A stretch of DNA of 64,000 nt from Isoetes taiwanensis (GCA_021234155.1 JAJEKV010000020.1:20267018-20331017), one strand, 5' to 3'; shown: positions 21,584 to 33,566, numbered from the stretch's first letter. Notes: a model not told the origin generated them from the sequence alone. Numbers and translations: made by a program.

Positions 21584-24500
21584 TTAACTAACTTGAAGGC
21601 GACCTAGCCGTTGCATTGCTTCTATGAATTCCGAAGGTGGAACTTGCCTATGATGTCGACGTCGGTTGTCCCTAAGATGCATGTACTTTTGTTCTTGAAT
21701 AGCCCGGCTATTGTCTTGATTGTCCCCCAAAACCCCTTTTTTTTGCGAAGGTGCTTTGATTGTTATCCTTGTTATTAAGGTGTCGAATGCTTCTACCTTG
21801 GATGTTGAGATCATACCAAGGGGGCATTACCTTATGGAATCTATCAAAAACCACGTGCATTAATGGGAGGAGGCAGTTTCTTACCCTTTTTCGTATGTAT
21901 ATTAGGGGTCATAGAGTTTTTTGGATGTTCTTCTAGTTATAAAATCATACAGAAAGGGGTCAAATTTGCCAATTAGAAACACGTATACTAGGGGTTTTTC
22001 GGCTATTCTATGCATGCAGGTGGCATATCCCTTATAAAGAAGGTAGATCCCCGAGGGTCCTACACGTCGGAGATACAATCGGCTTTTCTCTTTTAATTAC
22101 TAGTAGGAGTACCTGACGAATAAGCATAGGCATAACCCATCGCTGCAATACCTTTCGTAAGTGTATCTCCATCTAATACACATGTCACAAGCATCACCTT
22201 ACATCACCACAAGGCAGGATTATGGTTGTCGAGATGTTGCTTTCTCAGATGGCTCGTTGATGTCAGGTCGTCCTAGAGAATTTATCGACGTCTGCCGACT
22301 TGAGGTCGTGGCCGTGGTTTCTGAAGATGTCTGGGTTTCTCCTTCTATTGTTGAGGACACTTGTGCCATAAGGTCGTCAAGTGTTGTCACGGCCACAGAG
22401 GGTAGAGTTGCGTTCCAAAAATGTTCTGGTACAAAACCTAGATAGTACAGCACTAATGATCTTGACATGAACCGGTATTATCTCTCATTCTGATATTGTG
22501 CTGGGTGAGCGGTCTTCTACCCAACGGAATTTTCCAAAATGTTTAGAGTCTAGGCTTTGCTTGGGCTTTGTTCGTTTCTCCCTCGTACTTGCTCTTCCAT
22601 TCAAAAACTTATGTGCTTCTTTGCTTCATCCTTTGGCAGTCGAAGTGATGGAGTTTCTTGATCTAAACGCTAAACCTCTAGAACATGACTCTAAATTCAT
22701 GTTTCTATACTATATGTGTGAGCATCCAGATATACAATAGACATATACATACTTACATTGGGATTTCAATTCATCCATTTTTACAAAATTACATAAGAGG
22801 ATATACTTAAATGTTTATACTCCTTTAGGGTTTCCCTTCCTCCTATCACGTTTCATTCTTCTTTTGCTGCATATTCCTCGCTCTTGTTGACTCCAGGATT
22901 CCTTGAGATGATGCTACTATACTTGACCTTCCTGTTCGATCTGAGCTCTTCATCCCAAGTTGGGAAGAATGTTCCTTGATGTGAATCCATGAGTAGAAAT
23001 TGCTCCTCCTTAATATGTTTACCCGTTGTGTGGAATGCGGTGATTGCTCAACATCCTTAACACTAGAGTTGTCTTAGGGACCTGTTTGGGTTCATCAACC
23101 CGTATGGGTCCCTCAATCCCTTCTCCATATTAGGGACTAGTTCTTCATGATACTTATGAGGTTTTAAATATGAACACCTGAATTGTAAGATTAACTCGAA
23201 GTTGTACCACCATATTCAATGGCAAAATAAAATTCTTCACAAGTTTGGCACAAATCGCTCAATTCAATGGTTTTGATGATATGATATAATCTCATGACAC
23301 TCAACATGGAATACGAATTTCAAGATAACATCAATTTTCTATGAAAGTAGCCTACGAATGCTACTCATTTTTCAAGTTTCATGTGATTTCATAAAAATTT
23401 GATATATCAATGAGCAAATCATAATTTCAATCCTTGAGAGACCCAGTCGGGTTCCTAAGGAATTTCTATAAAACAGACACCCAGGGACCATTTCATATCC
23501 ATGATATTTGAAATATAATAAGGATATGAAGGTACTATTATTTTTCAATGGAAGTAGATACTAAGTACTACACGTCTTGCTAAATGGATTTCATTTTTTC
23601 AAAAAGTGGAGTAGTACTATGAATTTTCAGAATTTTGACCCTCGGGGGACCTAACTGGGTCCATTAAGAACTTCTGAACTTCAAACTTTAAGGAATTATT
23701 TCTCGAAAATTCTACCATAGATTTTTCTAATTCTTGTTGTGATAGATTTCTCATATCATAAATTACAAGATGGAAGAACTAGAATTCCTAGGAAAAATCA
23801 TATTTGCAAAATAATATGAGAAATGTTAAAGACTTTGAGAATAAAGTTGACCCCTTTGCATTTGGCTCCACATTATGGCTGGTAATAGAAGCTTCCTATA
23901 TTTTTCATAAATTTTTTCTTATATGTACACTCATGGAGGACAACATATTGTGAGTATGTAGACAAATTCTTTATCTCGGAGCTAAAATAGAATTTCAAAA
24001 AAAGTGTACGAATGAACCCATTTGGGTTCATCAAGGGACAACTCTAGTGTGCAGTGTGTAGTTGCAAGGTTGAAGATGTGCAATGTCGTTGATCCCTTGA
24101 GTAGGATCATCTGGTTGATGTAGTCAGCCAGTCTTGCATGCATTCAAAGCTCTGAGATGGAGATTAGCAGGTAGATAGTGTCATTTCTCCACAGTTTGAG
24201 CGCGACTCCTGTTGCTTGGACTTTGCTTCGTTGCCAGATGCTTTCCCTGTGCCTAGAAGTGTAGTCGCCTCTATTGCGCCTACCATAGCTCCTTCTGGTC
24301 ACCTTTGAGTGATCTATACCTGCAGGCTGGGTCATCTCCTCCGTCCTTTGGGTCCCGTCCACTCGAGTCTCGCACTACTTGGCTGAAGCAGTAAAGTCAT
24401 CCTTCCTTTGGTTTCTAGGTATTTCTGGATCTGGAACTCTTGTTCGAACAGACTATCCTCCTCCTTGATCTTGCCCCTGATGCTGATATAGGCCTTCAAG

Positions 24501-25380
24501 TCGGAGATGTTCCTCCCCTGATATGTATTTTCTCTCCATCATGATCTCTTATTTTTTGGAATCGATGAAGTCATGAAAGTCTTTCTACTAGTGCAAGGGA
24601 GCTGGACTCTCGTCCTGGTCAGCCTTGGGTGCTTTATATTTGTCTAGCTTTGTTGCTCCTTTTGTTGACGTTGCGTAACATCCCTTTGAGCTACTAGGCT
24701 GCAAGATCATGGTGGTCCTAACTCCAGTTTCTATTTGCTCATGTGTCATAATGAATTCTCCTCTCTACTGAAGATTATGCTCTAGGACTCTAGGTCGTGA
24801 TGTTAATGCATTCTTCCCCATTTGATATACCTCTACAACTGTATGTTTCTGCCTTGCATTCTTCCTTTTGAAACTCATGTGCGTCGAGCCCGTGAAGGGG
24901 TCAAGATCCTCTTTCTGATGTGAGCTCATGGATGTGGTAGCCAGGAGCTTGACAGTCCAGAAGATTCTTGATGTTGTTGATTACCCAATATTCTTCCCAT
25001 TTGATGAAAATTGATGATAGGCTGATGGTGTCCTGGGCTACTCGTTTTGTTGGTAGATGTGTTTGCCATTGTGCTTCCCTCTCTCGCGTCCGCCTTTTTA
25101 GTCTTCTCTCTTTGTCTGTTAGTACGTCGCCTGGGTCTTTAATGTCTTCAAGAAGTTGTGCCTCTTGCTCTTCTATGGGTCTGGCCTCACACTTCGAAAG
25201 CAAATGCTTTTATATCCTAGAGTTTAAGGGCTCAGGTCAACGGTGGGATAAAAGGCTCACCTACAGCATGCTGGGCTCTCTAAGCGAGGGATATGGCTCG
25301 AGCAATATTAATAGAGACATATCTATAGTCTTCAAGACTATGGACATCAGGACAGAGGATCTGGCATGAACTGAGCTTTG
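21584..25380 (-). pseudogene. Decayed retrotransposon gag-like coding region
   Basis: Minus-strand frames appear in sequence: 'EEQEAQLLEDIKDPGDVL', 'TDKERRLKRRTREREAQW' (24901-25203), a basic stretch 'RRSYGRRNRGDYTSRHRES' (24144-24362), 'LVLYYLGFVPEHFWNATLP' (22220-22468) and 'SEFIEAMQRLGRL' (21584-21814). Charged and proline/serine-rich frames with stops, between two LTR-type repeats on the same strand, suggest an old gag region. No protease, RT or integrase is seen. Confidence 0.35.
23061..24049. mobile_element. TIR element, ~990 bp, possibly CACTA-like and non-autonomous
   Basis: The perfect 13-bp inverted ends are CACTAGAGTTGTC (23061-23073) and GACAACTCTAGTG (24037-24049). The motif TTTGGGTTCATCAA sits inside both ends, and related 'GGGTCC/GGGTTC' motifs recur within. 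CACTA at the tip suggests the CACTA/EnSpm superfamily. The expected 3-bp target duplication is not seen (TAA left, TGC right), so the assignment is tentative. No ORF inside. Confidence 0.6.
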
Positions 25381-25889
25381 ATTTACTAAGCCTTCATGAT
25401 GTTTGAAACATACTCTAAGATCCTAGCAAAGGTTGGTTTTGTTTGGGGGGCAATATTCTATACATGGAATGACTTGGGTGGCTCTAGATTCTAGCTCCTT
25501 TCTAGATATCCTAATAATAGGGAGTGTCAATGTGGCAACTAAGTGAAACTCTATTGGAAAGACAACAGAATTAGGTCAAGGTTTACGCCTTTGGCATCAG
25601 TAGAGGTGATGTACCAACACTTGAGCTTGGGTTGCTATGTTGAGGGCCTAGATGACTATAACAAAGGGATGTTCTTGAGCACTTCTATCTAGGAGTAAGA
25701 CATTAGCTTCGAGCTGAGACCAAGACTTGTGAGGTCCGAATGGGGCTACGCTTCTATTTATAAACAAACTCTAGTTTCGAAACTTTTAGGTTTGAGCAAT
25801 TTTGGTCATTTTGAGATGGGGTAGTTTTGGGGTAGATCAGGGGTCGACTACTCATAGCAGTGTGCCACAGGCTCGAGTAAGATTTTCAA

Positions 25890-26210
25890 TCGTGCTCCTA
25901 ATGCACAAGGTGAGTACTGGAGGTTTGTTTGGTCATAAAAGGTTCAAATCCTTCTTGAATTTTAAAAGAGAATTTTTGCTTAATATATTTGCGCACATAA
26001 AAGGTCATGCTGTTATCACATTAGCTCATGTGGTAAGTACATTTGGCTGGGAGCCAAGAAGCTAAGGGTTCAAATCCCTTTCCTACCTTAAAAACTGTTA
26101 CATACTTTACATAAGAAAAAAAAATCAAATAATTTTATTTTTGTGCGCTTGGCATGTTGGTAAAATCAAAGACCTGTTGCCAAGAGGCTAGGGGTTCAAA
26201 TCCCTCAATT
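25890..26210 (+). repeat. Three tRNA-like modules at exact 126-bp spacing
   Basis: The RNA polymerase III B-box GGTTCAAATCC occurs at 25941, 26067 and 26193, exactly 126 bp apart. A-box-like sequences lie 43-45 bp upstream of the last two (TAGCTCATGTGG at 26022; TGGCATGTTGG at 26150). Module 2 can form an anticodon arm TTTGG-CTGGGAG-CCAAG (anticodon GGG, proline-like) and a T-arm AAGGG-TTCAAAT-CCCTT. Module 3 has loop TTGCCAA (GCC, glycine-like). The 5' acceptor strands do not pair, so these are tRNA-derived (SINE-like) sequences, not working tRNAs. 'ACTACTCA' motifs flank the array (25850, 26250, 26500). Confidence 0.6.
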
Positions 26211-26350
26211 ACACAAAAGAAACTTGACCTAAAAAAAGTCAGCAGCCAACTACTCACGGCATGTGCCGGGAGGCCGACTGATATTCTTAGTCAGGTGCTG
26301 GGTGCATGGCGTGAATAGTAGCCCTTTTTGGCCCTTAATTTATTGTCCCC

Positions 26351-26434
26351 TATTATTTGCTTAGTGTTCTGATAGGTCTTTCTAGCTCAGGGTATTATTT
26401 GCTTAGTGTTCTGATAGGTCTTTCTAGCTCCGTT
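26351..26434 (+). repeat. 42-bp tandem duplication
   Basis: 'tattatttgcttagtgttct' and the following 'gataggtctttctagctc' occur twice in a row (starts 26351 and 26393). Confidence 0.85.
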
Positions 26435-26769
26435 TTAGATTTTAAGGTTACTTAACCTATCATATCACAGTTTAAACCTATCATTCCTGGTCAACTGTGG
26501 TCCACTACTCATGGTGTGCGCTAGAAAGCATTTTGGAATTTTTGAAAGTCTGTGCATGAGTAGTTGCATCCCTGATGGTAAAAAAAATTTAGGTTCTATT
26601 GGGATTTAAGCTCATAATTACTATATATTCCTAGCTAACTGCTTATACTATGATGGGAAAAACAATTCTCCCATTATTCGAGGCTCTTGCTTGGAATTTC
26701 AGCTTAAAGACTGAATATCTAGGCTGTTAGTACTACTAGGAAATGGCCAATGTACCAACCAAGACCATT

Positions 26770-27043
26770 GCTCTAATACCATTGTGAGGTTCCCTGCTCG
26801 TATACGATACCCGCATGTATAGAACTGGAGTTCATCCCTCCTATCAGTGCAAGCCCGCACGTGAGGTTGTCTACCTATCATCGGGCTCTTGATGGTGAGC
26901 AAGAACTCGATTGAGAAGAATAGATGTGTCATGCATCCCGTCTCCTTCGGGATCTGCCTAGCAGTGGAAGCGCATAAACATAAGCAGCCATCACATCACA
27001 TCAAATACATAACTACCTCGAAGGGTGGGATCACTATAACAAC
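26770..27043 (-). mobile_element. LTR end plus tRNA-Met-type primer-binding site (minus-strand LTR retrotransposon)
   Basis: On the minus strand, DNA ending '..GGGAACCTCACA' is followed one base later by TGGTATTAGAGC (plus 26770-26781). That differs at one position from the usual plant initiator-Met primer-binding site TGGTATCAGAGC. The LTR would be the DNA to the right (from 26783), running until hAT copy B interrupts it at 27044. The internal region to the left carries the gag-like frames at 21.6-25.4 kb. Confidence 0.55.
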
Positions 27044-27751
27044 CAGTGTAGGTTCCGTATGGGACCGGACTGTACGTACCATACGTACATATATTATATC
27101 ATATCATATCATAACATATATATGTTCTTATGTTTGTAACGCTCAATCCGACCGTTGATCCGAGATCCTACGACTCACATGGCTTTGAGACGTATCCTAC
27201 GGCCCAGATGGCTTGGGAGTTTGTTTGTAGCTTATCTATCTACTATATCTATCTAACATATATATGTTCTTATGTTTGTCCCATTGAATCCGACCGTCGA
27301 TCTGAGATCCGACGGCTCACGTGGCTTTGGGACGTATCCTACGGCCCAGATGGCTTGGGAGTTTACATACAGCCCATATAGACACGATCCTATGGTCCAG
27401 GTTGATCTGATCCTGATCGTGGATCCGAGATCCTACGGCTCACGTGGCTTTGAGACGTATCCTAAGGCCCAGATGGGTTGGGGGTTCTTATATAGATCCT
27501 ATTCTTATATGTAACGATCCTACGGTCCATGTTGATTTGATCCTGATCGTCGATCCGAGATCCTACGGCTCAGGTGGCTTGGCACATATCCTACGGTCCA
27601 CATGGCTTTGGGAATTATATGTGACAGATATCCTACGGCTATATATTGCTTTTATATGGTGAGATCTTGATCGTTGATCGAGTCTAAGATCCTAAGGCTC
27701 ATGTTGAATGCTCGTCCCTTAAGGAAAGGCTTTTAAAAATTTTTATGTTAT

Positions 27752-27815
27752 TGGGGGGATTCGAACCCTGGTCCTCAACCCCCCAAACCCCCCACTCTAA
27801 CCACTAGACCAAGCA
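27752..27815 (-). repeat. tRNA-derived (SINE-like) sequence, unit 1
   Basis: The minus strand begins GCTTGGTCTAGTGGTTAG (A-box TGGTCTAGTGG) and about 35 nt later has the B-box GGTTCGAATCC, with 'GGGTTCGAATCCCCC' resembling a T-arm. The centre is G-rich and does not fold into a convincing anticodon arm, so this is a Pol III promoter-like head and not a working tRNA. Confidence 0.65.
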
Positions 27816-27900
27816 TTAATTTAATGAATAATTTATATTTCACATATACTTAAGGGTAATATTGCCATTAAGATAAAATAGCCTATAATATTCTAGCTAG

Positions 27901-27968
27901 TTCAAGAAGGCTCTAGAATGTTCTGGAAGGCTCTAGAAAGTTCTAGAATCTTCTAGAAAGTTCTAGAA
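27901..27968. promoter_or_regulatory. Heat-shock-element-like array, 14 pentamers
   Basis: From 27901 to 27968 the sequence alternates TTC and GAA every 5 bp without a break (TTCnnGAAnn). There are 14 consecutive pentamers, 12 perfect and two CTC. Three alternating pentamers define a functional heat-shock element in eukaryotes. Whether any transcript is controlled is unknown, and it may simply be an amplified 10-bp repeat. Confidence 0.6.
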
Positions 27969-28985
27969 CATAAGAGAATCTAGTGGGGATCTAAGAAAAC
28001 TCTTCCAGAAAGTTCTAAATTGTTCTAATAAGTTTTAGAATGTTCTAGAATGTAGGGGAATCTACGGGAATGTAAGGAAATCTAGGAAAATACTTCCAGA
28101 AAGTTCTAGAATATATTGAAAGTCCTAGAATGTTCCAGAAGGAATCCAGAAGAATCTAATAAAATGTAAGAAAATCTTATAAAATGTAAGAGAATCTAGA
28201 AAAATATTTACAAGCCTAAGGGAATCTCTTAAAATTTGGGGGATCTAAAGGAATCTTCATAAAATCTAAGGGAATCTAAGAAAATGTTGATGAAATCTTA
28301 GAGTATGTAAGGGAATATTTATAGAATCTCTTTGAATCTCATATAATGTAAGGGAACCTAGGGCAATCTCATAAAATCTAAATGAATCTAAGAGAATCTA
28401 AGGGGATCTTCATAAAAACTTGGAAAATCTAGGGAATCTTATAAAATTTAGAGAACCTTGGTAGAATCTTAGAGAACCTTGGTAGAATCTGAGAGAACCT
28501 TGGTAGAATGTTAGATAATCTATGAATTTAGAGTATTTTCAAGAGATTCTTTTATAAGAACTTGCACGTAGGAACATGCTAAAAATTGGAACAATGCGCC
28601 GTAGGATGTATTAATTTTCTTGTTTATCTATGTTCTTATGTTTGTCCCATTGAATCCGACCGTTGATCCGAGATCCTACGGCTCACGTGGCTTTGGGACG
28701 TATCCTAAGGTCCAGATGGGTTGGGGTTCTTATATAGACTATACATGTAACGATCCTACGGTCCATGTTGATTTGATCCTGATCGTCGATCCGAGATCCT
28801 ATGGTTCAGGTGGCTTGGCACATATCCTACGGTCCACATGGCTTTGGGAATTATATGTGACAGATCCTACGGCTCATATTGCTTTTATATGGTGAGTTGT
28901 TGATCGAGTCTAAGATCCTAAGGATCCTAAGGCTCATGTTGAATGCTCGTCCCTTAAGGAAAGGCTTTTAAAAATTTTTATATTA

Positions 28986-29050
28986 TTGGGGGGATTCGAA
29001 CCCTGGTCCCGAACCCCCCAAACCCCCACTCTAACCACTAGACCAAGCAT
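28986..29050 (-). repeat. tRNA-derived (SINE-like) sequence, unit 2
   Basis: A near-identical copy of the unit 1 sequence with the same A-box (TGGTCTAGTGG) and B-box (GGTTCGAATCC). It differs in the G-rich centre. Confidence 0.65.
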
Positions 29051-29134
29051 TAATTCAATAAATAATTTATGTTTCAAATATACTTAAGGGTAATGTTGCC
29101 ATTAAGATAAAATAGCCTATAATATTCTAGCTAG

Positions 29135-29222
29135 TTCAAGAAAGTTCTAGAATGTTCTGGAAGGCTCTAGAAAGTTCTAAAATCTTCTAGAAAGTTCTAA
29201 AATCTTCTAGAAAGTTCTAGAA
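29135..29222. promoter_or_regulatory. Heat-shock-element-like array, 18 pentamers
   Basis: The equivalent array in the second unit runs 18 pentamers from TTC at 29135 to GAA at 29220-29222. Three units deviate (CTC at 29165, AAA at 29180 and 29200). It is longer than the first array, so the block has expanded or contracted since duplication while keeping its 5-bp phase. Confidence 0.6.
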
Positions 29223-29977
29223 CATAAGAGAATCTAGGGGGGATCTAAGAAAATTCTTCCAGAAAGTTCTAAATTGTTCTAATAAGTTTTAGAATTTTCT
29301 AGAATGTAGGGGAATCTACGGGAATGTAAGGAAATCTAGGGAAATACTTCCAGAAAGTTCTAGAATATATTGAAAGTCTTAGAATGTTCCAGAAAGTCTT
29401 AGAATGCTCTAAAAAGTTCTATAATGTAAAGGAATCCAGAAGAATTTAATAAAATGTAAGAAAATCTTATAAAATGTAAGAGAATCTAGAGGAATCCAGA
29501 AGAATCTAATAAAATGTAAGAAAATCTTATAAAATGTAAGAGAATCTAGAAAAATATTTACAAGCCTAAGGGAATCTTAAAATTTGGGGGATCTAAAGGA
29601 ATCTTCATAAAATCTAAGGGAATCTAAGAAAATGTTGATGAAATCTTAGAGTATGTAAGGGAATATTTATAGAATCTCTTTGAATCTCATGTAATGTAAG
29701 GGAACCTAGGGCAATCTCATAAAATCTAAATGAATCCTAAGCGGATCTAAGGGGATCTTCATAAAACCTTGGAAAATCTAGGGAATCTTATAAAATTTAG
29801 AGAACCTTGGTAGAATCTTAGAGAACCTTGGTAGAATCTGAGAGAACCTTGGTAGACTGTTAGATAATCTATGAATTTAGAGTATTGTCAAGAGATTCTT
29901 TTATAAGAACTTGCACGTAGGAACATGCTAAAACTGGAACAATGCGCCGTAGGACGCATTAAATTTCTTGTTTATAT

Positions 29978-30626
29978 ATATGAATTTAATTTATTTTTTG
30001 GCCGAATAACGTACGCATACGTAACATTTTCAATGGTTTAGTACATCCATTACAATACGTACATACGTTATAATATTATGTGTCAAAATATTAATCTATT
30101 TTTTTTCAGTCGACCTAAATCTGCGACCGCCACTTATCCTGTCGGCTTTTTCGACCTCATCTTTGTTTATGCCACAAACTGCTACGATTTAGGAAGCTCG
30201 GAAGTCGGACTGCACTTCAGGTCCTGTAAGCTTGTAGATTTGAATTCACTTTCCTGCATAACTGATATTTTCCACAGCTAGGTTTCTATTTCAGAATGCA
30301 GCTGCTCTGCCATGATTTAGGGAGCTCAAAAGTCAGACTACACTTTTGATCATGTAAGCTTGTGGGTTCGCATTCGCGTACTTGCATATCAATATTTTCC
30401 ATAGCTACTTTTCTATTTCAGAATAAAGCAGCTCTGAGCCCAGAAGGAGGTCGAATGCAAGTAAAAAGGTAACTGCTTCAGACAAATTTACTAAAATGTA
30501 GGTTTTGAAAACTCATACAGGTAAGCTCATACAGAAATACAACGCCAAGCAGGGGCTGCTCGATGAACCTTGCAATACAACAGCACATCAAAAGGTGCTT
30601 AGTTTTTTTTTTTTTTTTTTTTTTTA
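29978..30626 (+). repeat. hAT copy B 5' non-coding segment
   Basis: Collinear with copy A 8060-8760: 'gaatttaatttattttttgg', GTACGT-rich DNA, then the ~127-bp duplicated block. It ends in a poly-T run (about 30603-30625) where the next insertion begins. Confidence 0.75.
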
Positions 30627-33378
30627 GCACACCAGCCTAACCAAGCCTACAACCTTTCTTGCAATTCTAGCCTATCCACGTGTAACTCCCATGTCATCAC
30701 ATGTCATCAAAATCTCATGTGGCTTATTTTGCACCGTTCGATCTTCTTTTTTTAAGATCTAAGGTGAGGAAAATTAGAAAAGTGCGGAGGAAAAAAACGG
30801 AGATAGGATAAGTCGCAATCTCTCTCCCAATTCCCTAATTTCTTTCTCCTCCTTTCCATTTCTTCCCTGCCTCCTACGTTTCCTGCTTCTTTCCATCTCT
30901 CGGCTTGTTTCATTGTGGTCATTGTTTCATTGCGGTCATTGGCGGTGTCGGCATGCAAAGGCAAGGGCAGAAAAGTAAGCTTTGCACCCATAGTTTCTAA
31001 AAGCAGCATTTCATGGCTGCGATTGCTGCTGCAGCAGTTGCCATGGTTAGATTGAGCCCCAAAAGGCAGCAGATTCATCTTGACATTCTGGGTTGCGCCT
31101 GTGCCCCTCAAACCCTAGCATTCATGCAGAAGGAAAGTGATTTTCTTCTTGATTTACGGGCTATGCAGCATCCAAGATGATGGCAACCATATCAAAAAAT
31201 TGCCATGAATTCTAGTTTCTGCCCTCCCGTTGGTACAAGCTTTTCCATTTGTAGTTTTTATTTAGGGCTCGTATTAGCGCTTCGAATTTTATAGCCAAGC
31301 GTATATATCATTCAAATAATGCATTCTACACTTCCAAGTATTTTATAATCTTATTGATGATAAATAAATCCAATTCTGAATTGGAAATTTTGTTGCAGAA
31401 CTCTGCGCCTCCTCCAATCTCAGGATCCCCACTACAGCAGGCCGTTGCTCTGCAAATTATAGGGGACATGGCTCAATTTTATGATGTTCATTTTTATGGA
31501 GCTCAAGATACATTGTATGATAAAGCAGGACGCCATTATTTCTGCCGCTCAAGCACAAGTCTAATCTGTATACTGCCATTTTATCACCATGGAATTATAA
31601 GGGTTGGAGCTTTCACTTGCAGCTTGGAGCTGGAACTTTTACTTGGAGGCTAGAACTGCTAGGGCGTACGTTGATTTCTAGTTGAATTTCGTCCTGTATT
31701 ATAGGAAAAAGATCTGAGACAAAAAATGATGATTATGCATTCCAGATTTAGCTTGAGACGGACCCATCTAACGAGAGCTGAAGGCCATTTTCCTTTTCCC
31801 GTTGGATACCCACCTCTTCTGTTCCTCCGCCCAAGGGATACACATTCTGCTCCTTTGCTTCAGCAGGACTTAGGGGCTTGGTGTTGGGAAACAAATCTTC
31901 TTCATAAAGCAGCACCAGCAGCAACGAAAGTAAATATTCTCTCTCTGCTCCATCTTTTGCTGCATTGCACCATTGCTAACATTTCTTTTTATTAAGGAGA
32001 TGAAGAATAAAGTCAGAAACTTGCAGGACTCAGGGTATTTTTTAGTGGCCCCGGCGGGCCAGTTGGCCACACATTCACATATTTCGTAAAATAGTCGGCC
32101 ACGCCTGAGTAGGATGCATTCTCACCATGACCAAAGGGTGGTGGCCAGTTCAAAGTACCATTTAATTAAATTTACTTCATAAGTGGCCAATTTGATATTT
32201 GCCAAATCTTCAAACCCCTATGGCGTGGCCATTCCAAAATGTTATGTGTACTAACAACTTCTTGTGGTGGCCATTTAAACCATGGAATAATTTTATATTT
32301 TAAGGGCTATAGCCAAGCTCTATGTTGGCCAAGTATAGGGACATAATTTTGCCACTTGTAGGGGGTTGAAATCTATTTGAGTTTAGCCCTAAAATTCTAA
32401 AAGCATATCTAATAATATACTATTTCGTTTTTCTTCGTTTTTTCCGATTTGCAATTTGCATCCCAAATTTGTTATTCGTCATCTAGCCCGAATATGCTCT
32501 TCATCGTCCCAATTCAAATCAAGGTTAGTTTCCATTTACCAAGTACCTGCATTATGGCTTTGGGTGAGATATGTCCTACCAAATCCATTGCGCTTCTGCC
32601 TAAATTCAACATGTTTAGAACATTCAAATGATCTTATAGTAATCTTAGTTAGAGAAGTGTAGCAATCTTAGTTAGAGAAGTGTAGCATGTATTTGTCTGT
32701 AACAACTGCATAGAACGTCATAGAAACTAGATATCATCCTAGTGACATGGCTATCATCTTTACATTTTTGATGTATGGATGTGGCCAATTCAAATTCTTA
32801 AAAGAAAATAGTTTCATGATTTCGCCATTTAAGTTACAACCTTTTTCCATAATGATTTAGAAAAGGGCCAGGCCAAACTACGCTTAGCAAATTATTTAAG
32901 GTAAGTAGTAGCCAATATTTTACGCCCCATCAAATATGTAAGGAGGTTAAAAAATACCCTATGCAGGACTTAAGGGTTTTGCGCAAATCTTCTTCACAAA
33001 GTAGCAACTAGAACAAAAATCAAGGTGAGAAAAAAATGTTCAAACTCTAAACAGTGTGTTTGCTTTCCAACAATATCAGGCTAGAAGTTTTGCTTCAGGT
33101 AAGCATGCCTCTGCATGATGCTGAATGGTTTTGCAGGCAAATCGAAGTCAAAATGTCACAAGTTGGAGAGCATAACCGAGCATTTCCTTTGTAAAGGATC
33201 TGCTTAGCTGTATGTTGAATGGCACAGAAGACATCCATTCTCAGAGTGCTCATGCCCGTGGTTTCACACTTAATCCTATGCTATTATGTCATTTCGTTTC
33301 CTCTGTCTTTTGATGGCGATGGTGCTCCTAGCAATATACAAGCTTCACTAGGTAAGCCTTTCAACATGAGGATTTAAA

Positions 33379-33565
33379 AAAGGGAAAACTACCAAAATAC
33401 CCTTATGAGTTTGTGTAATTACCAAAATACCCTTATGAGTTTCAAAATTACCAAAATGCCCTTGTGTATAGAAGGTGTGTAGGGGCATTTTGATAATTTT
33501 GAAACTCATAAGGGCATTTTGGTAATTACATAAACTCATAGGGGTATTTTGGTAGTTTTCCCTTT
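33379..33565. mobile_element. Near-perfect palindromic MITE, 187 bp
   Basis: The whole segment is one long hairpin. AAAGGGAAAACTACC at the left is matched by GGTAGTTTTCCCTTT at the right, and the inner blocks ('accaaaatacccttatgagt') also pair across a short loop near 33470. TTTAAAAA-like sequence on both sides may be the target duplication. No coding capacity. Confidence 0.85.
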
Positions 33566-33566
33566 A

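Larger units (their letters stand above)
27092..29977. repeat. 2.9-kb insertion built of tandem ~1.37-kb units
   Basis: A partial unit (27121-27263) is followed by two nearly full units starting ATGTTCTTATGTTTG at 27264 and 28630. Each unit contains, in order: a block of ~58-bp repeats with 'gatccgagatcctacggctc' and CACGTG, a tRNA-like sequence on the minus strand, an HSE-like array, and about 600 bp of degenerate 10-bp repeat (consensus near GAATCTAAGG). Each ends '..gcgccgtaggacgcatt'. It interrupts hAT copy B between segments that are contiguous in copy A. I do not recognise the family. Confidence 0.8.

Noticed and set aside
22161-22445. Plus frame of 94 codons
   Set aside because: The minus frame over the same DNA ('YLGFVPEHFWNATLP') fits the neighbouring gag-like fragments better.
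25941-26203. Functional tRNA-Pro and tRNA-Gly genes
   Set aside because: B-box and T-arm fit, but the 5' acceptor strands do not pair, so tRNA-derived repeats are more likely.
27130-28895. Repeated frames reading 'DPRSYGSRGFGTYP'
   Set aside because: They are translations of the tandem repeat; frames shift between units and no protein is conserved.
30752-31111. 119-codon minus frame
   Set aside because: Composition follows purine-rich simple sequence and there are no conserved motifs.
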